In this document: positions 17,157 through 25,647 of the stretch, in pieces
How positions within the stretch are numbered: the first letter of the stretch is position 1
Layout of the letters: each line of letters begins with the position of its first letter
Source of the DNA: Merismopedia glauca CCAP 1448/3
GTDB taxonomy: Bacteria > Cyanobacteriota > Cyanobacteriia > Cyanobacteriales > CCAP-1448
Length of the DNA stretch: 44,380 nt
Direction of reading: 5' to 3'
NCBI RefSeq assembly: GCF_003003775.1
Contig: NZ_PVWJ01000032.1
Coordinates: forward strand, 1-44,380
Notes under the pieces: generated by a model
What the model was told of the DNA's origin: nothing
Databases searched by the model: none
The model's input: the letters and a program-made list of their open reading frames with translations, nothing else
Program-made: the position numbers and the translations under genes

Positions 17157-17870
17157 GTGCATCTATTAATTCCAGCAGCAGGTATGGGTAAACGGATGGG
17201 GAGTCAGCGCAATAAACTGTTTCTTCCTTTGCAAAAGCAACCCATCTTGGCTTGGACATTAATTGCAGCTTCTAACGCGATCGCAATTGACTGGATTGGG
17301 ATTATCGCTCAACCCTATGACTGGGAAGATATTCAAGAAATACTAGATAGTCTTAATCTATCAAAACCAGTTCAATTGATAGCTGGGGGAGATACTCGTC
17401 AAGGCTCAGTTTATAACGGTTTACAGGCTTTACCTGCCAATGCGGTTAAAGTCTTAATTCACGATGGTGCTAGGTGCTTAGCTACTCCCGAACTGTTAGA
17501 TCGCTGCGCTCGTGCTTTCGATACTTGGCAAGGTTTTGTGGCAGCTATCCCTGTGAAAGATACTATTAAAATCGTGGATGCAGATGGCGCGATCGCCTCT
17601 ACCCCAGATCGCTCTCAACTTTGGGCAGCGCAAACACCCCAAGGCTTTGATGTACAGCTACTTAAAGAATGCCATAACCAGGGTAAGCAATCGGGTTGGG
17701 AAGTCACTGATGATGCCGCTTTGTTTGAAAAATGTGGTTTAAAAGTCGGAATCGTGGAAGGAGAAGAAACTAACCTCAAGGTAACTACCCCCGTCGATTT
17801 GGCTCTAGCTGAATATATCTTGCAGCAACGTAACTTAGAATCCGGTAATAAACCTCTAATTAGTTCATAA
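17157..17870 (+). CDS. ispD: 2-C-methyl-D-erythritol 4-phosphate cytidylyltransferase
   Basis: IspD transfers CMP from CTP to methylerythritol phosphate, the third step of the MEP isoprenoid pathway that feeds carotenoids, the chlorophyll tail and quinones. The nucleotide-binding start LLIPAAGMGKRMGSQRNKLF, then GGDTRQGSVYNGL, VLIHDGARCL, AAQTPQGFD and VTDDA are all family signatures. A plus-strand frame can be extended to an ATG at 17088, but the added residues are not conserved-looking. A strong GGGAGG (17145-17150) lies seven bases before GTG 17157, which I take as the start, giving a normal length of 237 residues. Confidence 0.95.
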   Translation: MHLLIPAAGMGKRMGSQRNKLFLPLQKQPILAWTLIAASNAIAIDWIGIIAQPYDWEDIQEILDSLNLSKPVQLIAGGDTRQGSVYNGLQALPANAVKVLIHDGARCLATPELLDRCARAFDTWQGFVAAIPVKDTIKIVDADGAIASTPDRSQLWAAQTPQGFDVQLLKECHNQGKQSGWEVTDDAALFEKCGLKVGIVEGEETNLKVTTPVDLALAEYILQQRNLESGNKPLISS

Positions 17871-18174
17871 ATAATTATTAACTAACTTTTTAGCAAGATT
17901 TTCTTGCATTATATACATATATATGCTATATTATTGATATAAGTTCAATTAAAATTAAAAATTAGATTGGACAAATATACCTAGCTGCTGTTGCTCCAAG
18001 AGGGGTGGTGGGAGCTATGTTTTGCCTTTTATTTCAGGACTTACGCACAACTAACGAAAAACCAACCATTTCAACCCCCGAAGATCCCCCTAAATCCCCC
18101 TTTTTAAGGGGGACTTGCGTAAGTCATGTATTTTTAAAAGCGTAGGATGGGCAATCTCGATCCAGCCTTGAAGG
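17871..18174. other. Intergenic region rich in small repeats
   Basis: This convergent gap after ispD holds a GCAAGATTTTCTTGC hairpin (17893-17907), an AT-rich run, and an element bounded by GACTTACGCA (18038-18047) and TGCGTAAGTC (18116-18125), with CCCCCTTTTTAAGGGGG (18096-18112) inside. No coding frame is evident. Confidence 0.55.
18038..18125. repeat. Small repeat element with 10-bp inverted ends
   Basis: The ends are exact complements, 88 bp overall, and the centre contains a C5...G5 palindrome. No target-site duplication is visible. It resembles short repeats common in cyanobacterial intergenic DNA. A partial likeness to one end (CAGGACTTACTC) occurs at 8279-8290. Confidence 0.5.
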
Positions 18175-19278
18175 TTAAACAGCCAGGAAAGTTCGTTCCC
18201 AGAACCAAAAAATTCCGATAGCGATGACGCTAGCAGAGAGAAAATAGCGCAATTTTAATTGCCAAGCAGGTTTGACTAACTTTTGGATTAAAATAAAAAC
18301 TGTAGAAACTATCAAGATTTGACCAATTTCTACGCCTAAATTGAAACTAGCTAAAGATAGCGGTAATTGAGATGGTGGGATATTAATTTCTGTAAGGATT
18401 CCAGCAAATCCTAATCCATGAACTAACCCAAAGACGAAAGTAATTAACCAACGTCCTTTAACATCTTTGCGCCAGAAGTTTTCCGCAGCCACGTAAACTA
18501 TGGTGAGAGCGATCGCACTTTCTACCAAACGGGGTGAAATCGTGACTAGATTGAGGACTGCCAAAGATAAAGTAATTGAGTGAGCGATGGTAAAAGCCGT
18601 AACTATCTTCAGTAAATAATTAATTCCCCCTCCCAAAAGCAACAAACTCACCAGAAACAGAACATGATCGTAACCTGTGAGAATATGTTCGATTCCCAAC
18701 CCCACAAAGTTACCAACTTGTTGCCAAACTGAAGATTCAGAAATACTTTTCTGGGAAAATAGCCGATCTGTTGGGGTGAAAATTCTTTGTTCTACCTTTC
18801 CACCCTGCAAAATTGTCGCCACACAACGGGCTGTAGATACATTTGGGACGAAGAGATTGTAATCTATTTTTAATCCTTGGGCTGGTTGGAGCCAAGCATA
18901 AGTCAAAATCAGGGTACTGTGAGTCGTACCTTGAGCCTTGAGATTGGCTGGGAGATTTCCTATATCTGTCGGTTTGATAGTTAGAGTTGGTGTTTGACGG
19001 TTATCATCAGTCAATTGGATGCGATCGCTCAAAAACCCTTGTAATTCTGCTTGATGCTTTTGCACTTCTGATGAGGATAGCTGTCCATCTTTGTTATCAT
19101 CGGCTGTGGCGACTAATCCCGTTGGAAAAGTCAGAGTCATTTGGGTTTGGGTGTCTTTGACTACGATTTCAGCTACCGACAGATCTGCCCAATGAGCCTG
19201 AGATGGAGTTGCAGAGGCGATCGCAATTAATAAAGCTCCAAAAAAGGATATAAGATACCGATACCATTTCCGATTCAT
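18175..19278 (-). CDS. HupE/UreJ-like membrane protein with a periplasmic EF-hand
   Basis: A 367-residue protein with a signal peptide (cleavage likely after SQA, residue 28). A soluble extracytoplasmic domain follows, with a perfect EF-hand loop at residues 60-71 (DDNKDGQLSSSE: ligands at 1, 3, 5 and 12). From about residue 190 there are six or seven membrane spans. The membrane part carries GIEHILTGYDHVLFLVSLLLL, TAFTIAHSITLSLA and FGLVHGLGFAG, the His/Asp motifs of the HupE/UreJ_2 family. Some relatives of that superfamily move nickel or cobalt; the substrate here is unknown. It ends a minus-strand cluster with a TPR protein and two DUF4331 proteins. Confidence 0.85.
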   Translation of the reverse strand: MNRKWYRYLISFFGALLIAIASATPSQAHWADLSVAEIVVKDTQTQMTLTFPTGLVATADDNKDGQLSSSEVQKHQAELQGFLSDRIQLTDDNRQTPTLTIKPTDIGNLPANLKAQGTTHSTLILTYAWLQPAQGLKIDYNLFVPNVSTARCVATILQGGKVEQRIFTPTDRLFSQKSISESSVWQQVGNFVGLGIEHILTGYDHVLFLVSLLLLGGGINYLLKIVTAFTIAHSITLSLAVLNLVTISPRLVESAIALTIVYVAAENFWRKDVKGRWLITFVFGLVHGLGFAGILTEINIPPSQLPLSLASFNLGVEIGQILIVSTVFILIQKLVKPAWQLKLRYFLSASVIAIGIFWFWERTFLAV

Positions 19279-19300
19279 AAGCTGTTTTTATTAAGAGTAA

Positions 19301-19428
19301 GGAAGAAGGAAGAAGGAAGAAGGAAGAAGGAAGAAGGGGAAGAGATAGAACTGTAGGTTGGGTTGATGTTGGGAAACCCAACAGATGAAGTCAGAAGTCA
19401 GAAGTCAGAAGTCAGAATTCAGAAGTTA
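19301..19428. repeat. Two heptamer tandem repeats
   Basis: GGAAGAA is repeated five times without error at 19301-19335. GAAGTCA is repeated four times at 19387-19414 and twice more in degenerate form to 19428. Both are short tandemly repeated heptamers of the type known from cyanobacterial intergenic DNA. They fill the gap between the TPR and HupE-like genes. Confidence 0.9.
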
Positions 19429-19471
19429 AATATTCAAACCCAATCAACAATCAACACCCAACATAAGAGTT

Positions 19472-20848
19472 TTAATTCAATACTGACAATCCCACACCCA
19501 AACCCGATGCTTGTTCAGCTTGGCGATCGAAAGTTGGATCTGTTTGTTTGACTTTTTCTAGGTAGTTAGTAGCGGCTTGCTGTTTACCTAAAGCTTGAGA
19601 AATAGTAGCAGCGCGTTGAAAAATTGATGGATCTTTGACTCCAGATTTAATAGCAGTATTAATGGCTGTTTCTGCTTCTTGCCAGCGCTTAGCACTCCCC
19701 AAAGCCCACGCCCATGTATCTAGAGTTTCCGCATCTTGACGGTTTTTGAGTTCTGTTTGCATCAGGGAAACCGCTTCTTGAATATCTTTGGGGTTACCTC
19801 TTTCTAAGAGCAATTGAGCTAATTCTCTCTGATGTCCAAATCCAGTTAAATCCTGACGCAATCTAGTTTCAGCTTGGTTGCGTAAGGCTTGGGCTTCTTG
19901 AGTTTTACCTTGTAAATCTTTCACCCGCGCCATCGCTCGCAGCACTACATGATCGTAGATGGTAGGGGATTTTTGTAAGGTGAGGTAGATTTGGGAGTAG
20001 AGTTTTTCTGCTTCCTCGTAGCGTCCTTGACGAATTGCTAATTGAGCTAAGTTAAGTAATCCTGGGGGATATTGGGGCAAAATACGGAGTGATTCTTGAT
20101 ATAGCTCCTCAGCTTCTTTCAGTTTGCCTTGTTTATAGTACAGCCTCCCTAGCAAGGTTCTCGCCCAAACCGAACTACCAGTTTCCTCTGGTTCTTCAAG
20201 AGCGATCGCTTGTTGCAAATCTTGCAACGCCGCTTCGTCTTCACCTGTGGATACTTCTACCAATCCCCGCAGGGTGAGGTTACCTAAACTGGGTATTCTG
20301 TTAACTAGGGCATTAGCTGCTTGTTTAGCTTCACTCAATTCACCTAATGCTAGGTTTGCTGTCACTAACACGGGAAGAGTATTTTCACTTTTGGAGATGG
20401 GTTTAACTAGATTTAGAGCTTGTTTGAAGTCATGTCTGGCTAACGCAACTCGTGCTAAAGTTGCGATCGCTGCTTCATTATCAAAGGGCATTTTAGCTAA
20501 AGATTGCTGGGCTGTATTCTCAGCTAAGAGATACCAACTCGCTTCTCCGGTAGCCCGTGCCATTTTCAGGTATGTTCCGGCTAAAAATGCTTGATTCAGA
20601 GCGCTTTCTGGATCTTGAGCGATTTTCTTTTGATAAAAAGCAATTTCTTTTTCTAAACGAACGGTATTGGTTCCAGGTGACGAAGCTTCAAAGGGGTAAC
20701 GATAGGGACTATTACCTGATTTCTGACTAAAATAAGGAATAGCGATAAGAGCGATCGCCACTAGTGGTAAAGCAACTAAACCTATTTTCTTAAACCTTCG
20801 ATTAATAGTTTTTTGGGGTTTGGCTGGCGAATAATTAGCTGTATTCAT
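19472..20848 (-). CDS. Membrane-anchored tetratricopeptide-repeat protein
   Basis: A 458-residue protein with one N-terminal membrane segment at about residues 25-42 (IGLVALPLVAIALIAIPYF), so it is tethered to a membrane with its body outside the cytoplasm. Multiple TPR units fill the remainder, for example YYKQGKLKEAEELYQESL and LAIRQGRYEEAEKLYSQIY with the typical A8/G/A20 pattern, ending near LGKQQAATNYLEKVK. TPR superhelices scaffold protein complexes. The gene lies between DUF4331 and HupE-like genes on the same strand, which suggests that it holds those exported partners together; that is inference from position. Confidence 0.85.
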   Translation of the reverse strand: MNTANYSPAKPQKTINRRFKKIGLVALPLVAIALIAIPYFSQKSGNSPYRYPFEASSPGTNTVRLEKEIAFYQKKIAQDPESALNQAFLAGTYLKMARATGEASWYLLAENTAQQSLAKMPFDNEAAIATLARVALARHDFKQALNLVKPISKSENTLPVLVTANLALGELSEAKQAANALVNRIPSLGNLTLRGLVEVSTGEDEAALQDLQQAIALEEPEETGSSVWARTLLGRLYYKQGKLKEAEELYQESLRILPQYPPGLLNLAQLAIRQGRYEEAEKLYSQIYLTLQKSPTIYDHVVLRAMARVKDLQGKTQEAQALRNQAETRLRQDLTGFGHQRELAQLLLERGNPKDIQEAVSLMQTELKNRQDAETLDTWAWALGSAKRWQEAETAINTAIKSGVKDPSIFQRAATISQALGKQQAATNYLEKVKQTDPTFDRQAEQASGLGVGLSVLN

Positions 20849-20872
20849 AGTTATCTCAATTTTTATGTTTGA

Positions 20873-20930
20873 CCTCTCTCCTGCAAGGAGAGAGGCTTTT
20901 GCCCCTCCCTCTCCTCTTAGGAGAGGGAGG
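20873..20930. repeat. Double perfect hairpin between DUF4331 and TPR genes
   Basis: The first stem is CCTCTCTCCT/AGGAGAGAGG (20873-20895, GCA loop). The second is CCTCCCTCTCCT/AGGAGAGGGAGG (20904-20930, CTT loop). Neither has a T-run on the transcribed minus strand. They probably block exonucleases or adjust expression between the two genes, and may be members of a common cyanobacterial repeat. Confidence 0.8.
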
Positions 20931-20944
20931 CTGGGAGGGAGAGG

Positions 20945-22180
20945 TTAATTCGGTAAAGCCAAATATGGGAAACTAGGAACTAGAGGATCGTGTCCTTGGG
21001 CGGGATTTCCTGGCGTACCATTATAGGAAACATTATCAGTCGTAACTGCGCCATTAGTCAGGACGCTGAAGGTAATATCGACTACATCATCTAACAGTTT
21101 CCGCCCCCGAATTGGGCTACCTTTAGCATTAAGAGCGTTAGCATAACCACTAGGCCCTGTAGTATCAATCCGCATCACATCTGGAAGGAAGGCGTTAGCT
21201 AAAGCTATGGCGCGAGAATCAGGATTTCCTAGAGCTTTGAGGGTTTTTAAGGCTTCAGCGCGGACGGGTGCTGCGGCTGGACTTAAATCCTGGCTGGGAG
21301 GAATTTGGTTGAAAGCGTTGAGGAAATCGTTAGTAAAGATCAAGCCTTCGTTAACTGCTGGTCTACCCAATCGTTCAAACTGTTGAAAAGAGCCATTTGG
21401 TTGTTTAACAGAAATAGTCTCCCACACATCAAAGGTAGTGACATTAGTTCCTGTCTGCAAAAATGAACGAGGGACGCGGACGACTATGGTATTAACGTTA
21501 TAGTCTTTAGCAAAGTCAACTGCTGTTTGAGGGGAACGGAAGGTTGTAGTTTCAGGTAAGGGAAGATTGATGAAACCTGCTTTCTTTAATAGAGTGGCGC
21601 GTACAGCAAAGAAGCGAGTCACGTCAAAGAAGAAAGGATCTTCTCTCAATCCAGCAAAAACCCTCAGAGTAGAACCACCTAGATTGATACCGTTTACGGT
21701 GGGGGTGGTAGCTTTCTTTAATGGTGTGGTATAAATTGGTTGTCCGCCAATTGTTTGATTGGTAGTAGTTACAGCACCGTTACGAATGCTACTAACTGAT
21801 AACTTCTGACGACCAAAACTATCTGGGGCGGAAAATTGGAAGCGGAGAACCACATTGTTAGCACCTGTGGGGGTAGCATCTTTGTTAGTTACTTGGGTGA
21901 CGTGAAAATCGTATGCTGCATTGCTACTGAAGTAGTATTGTTGACTAGGAAGCGATCGCGGATTGGTATTCATCACGAAAACTAAGTCTTGCGCTGAAGC
22001 ATTGGGGTTTTGATCTTTTTCCCTAAATACATACAAATCCGTCAAACTCAAATTTCGCCCTTTGCCATCTACTTCTCCATCATCATGATCTGATGCTTTT
22101 AAGGCATTTGGTAGAAATGAAACGCTGCTGACTAGAGTTAGAGCGATCAAACTAAATCCAAGTAACTTTTTGGGGTTCAT
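20945..22180 (-). CDS. DUF4331 protein, paralogue A
   Basis: An exported protein of 411 residues in the DUF4331 family, whose function is unknown. A signal peptide covers about residues 1-29 (LIALTLVSSVSFLPNALKA). The mature part opens with the acidic SDHDDGEVDGKGRNLSLTDL. Other conserved blocks are YVFREKDQNPNAS, VFAGLREDPFFFDVTRFF, VVRVPRSFLQ and the end HDPLVPSFPYLALPN. The pattern of acidic residues and glycine turns suggests a beta-rich domain that may bind a metal ion, which I cannot prove. It is clearly a duplicate of the gene at 22385-23596, and lies between that gene and the TPR gene. Confidence 0.88.
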   Translation of the reverse strand: MNPKKLLGFSLIALTLVSSVSFLPNALKASDHDDGEVDGKGRNLSLTDLYVFREKDQNPNASAQDLVFVMNTNPRSLPSQQYYFSSNAAYDFHVTQVTNKDATPTGANNVVLRFQFSAPDSFGRQKLSVSSIRNGAVTTTNQTIGGQPIYTTPLKKATTPTVNGINLGGSTLRVFAGLREDPFFFDVTRFFAVRATLLKKAGFINLPLPETTTFRSPQTAVDFAKDYNVNTIVVRVPRSFLQTGTNVTTFDVWETISVKQPNGSFQQFERLGRPAVNEGLIFTNDFLNAFNQIPPSQDLSPAAAPVRAEALKTLKALGNPDSRAIALANAFLPDVMRIDTTGPSGYANALNAKGSPIRGRKLLDDVVDITFSVLTNGAVTTDNVSYNGTPGNPAQGHDPLVPSFPYLALPN

Positions 22181-22266
22181 TGTTTTTGTTTATATGTAAA
22201 TAAAGTCTTGAAGTTGTGAAAGCACGACAAATTGAGAAGGTAGATGGGGTTTCTAACTTCTGTGCA

Positions 22267-22284
22267 AACGTTCTAGAGAACGTT
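22267..22284. promoter_or_regulatory. Palindromic candidate operator upstream of DUF4331 paralogue A
   Basis: AACGTTCT (22267-22274) and AGAACGTT (22277-22284) are perfect 8-bp arms with a two-base centre. It lies 87 bases upstream of the start at 22180. Symmetry and place suit a dimeric regulator, but no known operator matches with confidence. Confidence 0.35.
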
Positions 22285-22384
22285 CCTAAAAGGGAATCGT
22301 AGAGGACATCGTAGTGAAAGTAACCTATCTAGCGGAATACGAATGCTCTATTCTTTAAAGACTTCTCACTTCCGCTTAGCGTTA

Positions 22385-23596
22385 TTAGTTGGGTGGTGCT
22401 AGGTAGGGAAAATCGTTTGATAGCGATTGATGACCACTACCACCAGCATTGGGACCTTCGTAAGAAACGTTATCGCTCTTGACGGCTCCATTAGTCAGTA
22501 CAGTTAAGGTAGTGTCAATTACGTCATCTTTAATCAGACGACCTCTCACTGGGCTACCCTTAGCATTTAATGCCTTACCATAGCCACTAGGCTGAGATGT
22601 ATCAATCCGCATCACATCAGGGAGAAATGCACCCACTAGCTCTCCTACCCGTTTCTCGTCGTTACCTAAAGCCTTGAGAGTGGCTTGGGCTTCACCAAAA
22701 ATAGGTGCTGCGGTGGTAGCGGCTGGTTCTTTTCCAGCTAAAGCATCGGCTTCAAAGGCTGGATCGACGCTATTGAGAGCATTTAGAAAGTCATTGGAGA
22801 CGATTAAGCCTTCGTTAATTCCTGGACGAGCTAAACGTTCTACTTGCTTGTATTTGCCATTGTTATCAGCTAGGGAAATCGTTTCCCACACGTCAAAAAC
22901 GTTGGTTTTATTGAAGGCATTTAACAGGTTGGTAGGAACGCGCACAACTATAGAATTGACGTTGTAACCAGCAGCGAAATCATATCCTGGGCTACGGAAG
23001 CCGACTTTGGGACCAAAACCAGCTAAACCAGCCCGAACGCGGAAAAACTGCTCGACATCAAAGAAGAAGGGATCTTCTCTTAAACCTGCAAACACCGAGA
23101 TTTTAGAGTTAGCCACCGACATTTCATTAACTATCGGTTCGGCGTTCAAAACTGTGGTAACGTGTCCTGGGGATTTGAATGTTTTCCCGTCTTTAATCAG
23201 GGTAGCGGTAATCCGTTGCTGTCCCTTTTGGTTGGGTGCGCCAAATTCAAACCGCAACACCACATTTTCTTTCCCTGTCACGGGTGCATCTACATTGGTG
23301 ACGCGAGAAATTTTGAATTCATAACGGGCTTTGGTACTGAAAAAGTATTGCTGACGGGGTAGCGATCGCGGATTGGTATTCATAATTAATACCAAATCGT
23401 CTTCTTTAGCGTCAGGATTTTGGTCTTTTTCTCTAAAAACGTACAAATCCGTCAGATTCAGATTGCGCCCTTTGGTTTCTACTTCCCCATCATCATGATC
23501 GGAAGCTTTGAGATATTGAGTCGAGAATCCAACCCCAGTGCTTAGGGCGATCGCTATTAGCAGTAAACTGGAATTAATTAGGTTTTTTATCTTCAT
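22385..23596 (-). CDS. DUF4331 protein, paralogue B
   Basis: An exported protein of 403 residues in the DUF4331 family. The signal peptide (LLLIAIALSTGVGFSTQYLKA) is followed by SDHDDGEVETKGRNLNLTDL, nearly the same as in paralogue A. Further shared blocks are YVFREKDQNPDAKEDDLVLI, VFAGLREDPFFFDVEQFF, VVRVPTNLL, NAKGSPVRGRLIKDD and the C-terminal FPYLAPPN. The two proteins align end to end, so they arose by tandem duplication and have diverged mainly between these blocks. It is the first gene of the minus-strand DUF4331-DUF4331-TPR-HupE cluster. Function is unknown. Confidence 0.88.
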   Translation of the reverse strand: MKIKNLINSSLLLIAIALSTGVGFSTQYLKASDHDDGEVETKGRNLNLTDLYVFREKDQNPDAKEDDLVLIMNTNPRSLPRQQYFFSTKARYEFKISRVTNVDAPVTGKENVVLRFEFGAPNQKGQQRITATLIKDGKTFKSPGHVTTVLNAEPIVNEMSVANSKISVFAGLREDPFFFDVEQFFRVRAGLAGFGPKVGFRSPGYDFAAGYNVNSIVVRVPTNLLNAFNKTNVFDVWETISLADNNGKYKQVERLARPGINEGLIVSNDFLNALNSVDPAFEADALAGKEPAATTAAPIFGEAQATLKALGNDEKRVGELVGAFLPDVMRIDTSQPSGYGKALNAKGSPVRGRLIKDDVIDTTLTVLTNGAVKSDNVSYEGPNAGGSGHQSLSNDFPYLAPPN

Positions 23597-23785
23597 ATCT
23601 ACCTTTTGCCACTTAATGCATCATCAGCCAAGTTATTTGTTCAGCTTTAGAAAGTAATATCAGTTTTATTACTGTTGACTATTTTGGCTGGACTTGTTAT
23701 CTAATTTCTAGTCCAAAAGCTGCTCATTTTCTACTCACTTTTGCAAAAGTTTTCATTGCAAATTTGACATTTATGTTGATGCAGA

Positions 23786-24616
23786 CTACACAAAGTGTTG
23801 CTCGGTAGCATCATTTGCGGGAAATAGGCATTCAATCCGCAGTTCTTGAAGGGTTATATCGTAGGGAGTGCCTAATGTGGCGATCGTTGAGAAAAATTGC
23901 CAGTTTAGCTCCTCTCGCTGGAGATGAATGGTGAGGAGTAAGGTGTTTTGTGCGGCTCGATTTGAAGTCTGCCAAAGATCGGAAACACCAGCATAAGTCA
24001 TCAGTTCGTTAAACAATAAAGTTGATTGTTCGCTCTCGCCAAGTGAGTTGGCTTCTCGATGCACCCGTTCTAGTAAATGTGGGGCGAATTCCTCCCAATT
24101 GGAAATAAATGGACGTAATCCTTGGGAATGAAATACTACTCGCATCAAGTTGATTTTGCCCTCAATGCAAAAGAGGTTTTGTAACCTGTCTGGATTGATA
24201 AAAGCAGTCAGAAGTCGATTAGCTCCCTCATTAGTGAGGAGTAAATTCCAGTAGCGATCCACGACAATTGCAGGTAATGGTTCTTGCTGCTTCAGCATGA
24301 AATCAAGAGCTTTGCGAACCGAGATCATTTCAGGAGCGGATAGATCGGTTTCTGTGTGAATGGGGGCAAATCCCACCGCCGTTAACATCAGATTTTGTTG
24401 TCTCAAAGGAATTTCCAGAACCGCCGCTAACTCCAGAACCATGTTGCGACTGGGTTTAGCTCGCCCTGATTCCAGAAAGCTGATGTGTCTTTGGGAAACT
24501 TCACTGGTGATGGCTAGATCGAGTTGACTCAATCCACGGCGATCGCGCCATTGTCTCAGAAGTGTTCCGAAGGAATGAATTGCGCTGGAACTAGATGCAG
24601 TTAAAGATTGTGTCAT
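23786..24616 (-). CDS. XRE-family regulator with MmyB-like ligand-binding domain
   Basis: A 276-residue DNA-binding regulator. Residues about 15-75 are a helix-turn-helix of the XRE/Cro type (FGTLLRQWRDRRGLSQLDLA, SEVSQRHISFLESGRAKPS). The remainder matches the MmyB-like ligand-binding domain, a PAS-like fold found in many bacterial regulators (PAIVVDRYWNLLLTNEGANRLL). The ligand is unknown. It is divergent from the DUF2834-GFA genes, with 106 bases between the starts, so it may control them as well as itself; it also lies upstream of the DUF4331 cluster on the same strand. Confidence 0.9.
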   Translation of the reverse strand: MTQSLTASSSSAIHSFGTLLRQWRDRRGLSQLDLAITSEVSQRHISFLESGRAKPSRNMVLELAAVLEIPLRQQNLMLTAVGFAPIHTETDLSAPEMISVRKALDFMLKQQEPLPAIVVDRYWNLLLTNEGANRLLTAFINPDRLQNLFCIEGKINLMRVVFHSQGLRPFISNWEEFAPHLLERVHREANSLGESEQSTLLFNELMTYAGVSDLWQTSNRAAQNTLLLTIHLQREELNWQFFSTIATLGTPYDITLQELRIECLFPANDATEQHFV

Positions 24617-24722
24617 AGCGAGACGGTTGGAGAAAGGTATTTATTTGATTACCTCTGAGGTAATTGTTTTTATTATCTTCCTTTGGCACGATCGTGACAT
24701 ACCAACTCACGAGCCACAAATC

Positions 24723-25079
24723 ATGCTGAAGTCAACTAATGTCTCTGCAACCAACTCGTTTAACTTGATGAAGCTCTTATATTTACTACTCGCGATCGCT
24801 GGTTCCATTGCTCCTTGGTTCTGGTTGCTCCAAGATCCAACTGCTCTAGTTTCTCCTACGTTATTTTTCCAAAAAGCATTTGCCAATAATATTGCTATTG
24901 CTCTGACAAATGATTTGCTAATTTCTGCTGTTGCCTTCTTTTGCTTGGCGTGGATGGAATTGAAACGGTTGCGAGTTTCTCGCTGGTGGATGCTCGTCTA
25001 TATCGGGTTGACTTTTGGTGTTGGGCTTTCTTGTGCTTTGCCATTTTTTCTCTATCGCCGAGAATTGAGTAATAAATAA
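24723..25079 (+). CDS. DUF2834 small membrane protein
   Basis: A 118-residue protein with about three membrane spans (LLYLLLAIAGSIAPWFWLL, DLLISAVAFFCLAWMELKRL, LVYIGLTFGVGLSCALPFFLY), matching DUF2834, a family of unknown function. The final YRRELSNK is cytoplasmic by the positive-inside rule. The frame continues upstream to TTG 24627 through non-conserved sequence, so the ATG at 24723 is preferred. It faces the XRE regulator and precedes a GFA gene by 51 bases, which suggests co-transcription. Confidence 0.75.
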   Translation: MLKSTNVSATNSFNLMKLLYLLLAIAGSIAPWFWLLQDPTALVSPTLFFQKAFANNIAIALTNDLLISAVAFFCLAWMELKRLRVSRWWMLVYIGLTFGVGLSCALPFFLYRRELSNK

Positions 25080-25130
25080 AGTTTTAGGCGAATTTTTGGG
25101 ATCAAATCTTAACTAAATCAGGTATTTACT

Positions 25131-25562
25131 ATGAAAGCACCTTTTACTGGCGGTTGTATATGCGGAGCAATCCGTTATGAATGTTTAGCAGAGCCAATTT
25201 TAATGGGGAATTGTCACTGTCGAGATTGTCAGAAAGCAACAGGAACTGCATTTGCTGCTGCAATCCTCGTACCGCGCAATGCACTCACCATTACAGGAGA
25301 TGTCAAGTACTACGATGTTCAGGGTGATAGTGGGGGTATTGTCAGTCGGGGGTTCTGCCCGATTTGCGGTTCTCGCTTATTTGGCAAACCGCCGATTCCT
25401 GAACTCATGGGTATCTTAGCAGGTAGCCTTGACGATCCCAGCGAGTTTCAACCAGTAATGGATTTTTATACAGCCAGCGCCCAACCGTGGGATTATATGA
25501 ACCCAACTTTGCCCAAGTTTGCTAAGCTACCGCCACCTAATAACGCCGTTGCCTCAAACTGA
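25131..25562 (+). CDS. GFA-family (glutathione-dependent formaldehyde-activating-like) protein
   Basis: A 143-residue zinc-binding protein. The family signatures are GGCICGAIRYE, GNCHCRDCQKATG and GFCPICGSRLF, which supply the structural and exchangeable zinc cysteines. The name comes from a protein once proposed to join formaldehyde with glutathione; most members, including this one, have no proven reaction. It lies 51 bases after the DUF2834 gene. Regulation by the divergent XRE protein is plausible. Confidence 0.9.
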   Translation: MKAPFTGGCICGAIRYECLAEPILMGNCHCRDCQKATGTAFAAAILVPRNALTITGDVKYYDVQGDSGGIVSRGFCPICGSRLFGKPPIPELMGILAGSLDDPSEFQPVMDFYTASAQPWDYMNPTLPKFAKLPPPNNAVASN

Positions 25563-25647
25563 ATTAGTGAATATAAAGCGCTACATTATTTGATGCGATC
25601 GCCTTCCTCCATCTGTAAAAATAGAATCATTGGAGGTTTTATCAATA

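Noticed and set aside
18096-18112. C5-TTTTTAA-G5 palindrome as a terminator
   Set aside because: No T-run follows on either strand and it lies far from the ispD stop; it is a common intergenic repeat.
19301-19428. Heptamer runs as a regulatory array or CRISPR
   Set aside because: Tandem seven-base units without spacers; typical short tandem repeats of cyanobacteria.
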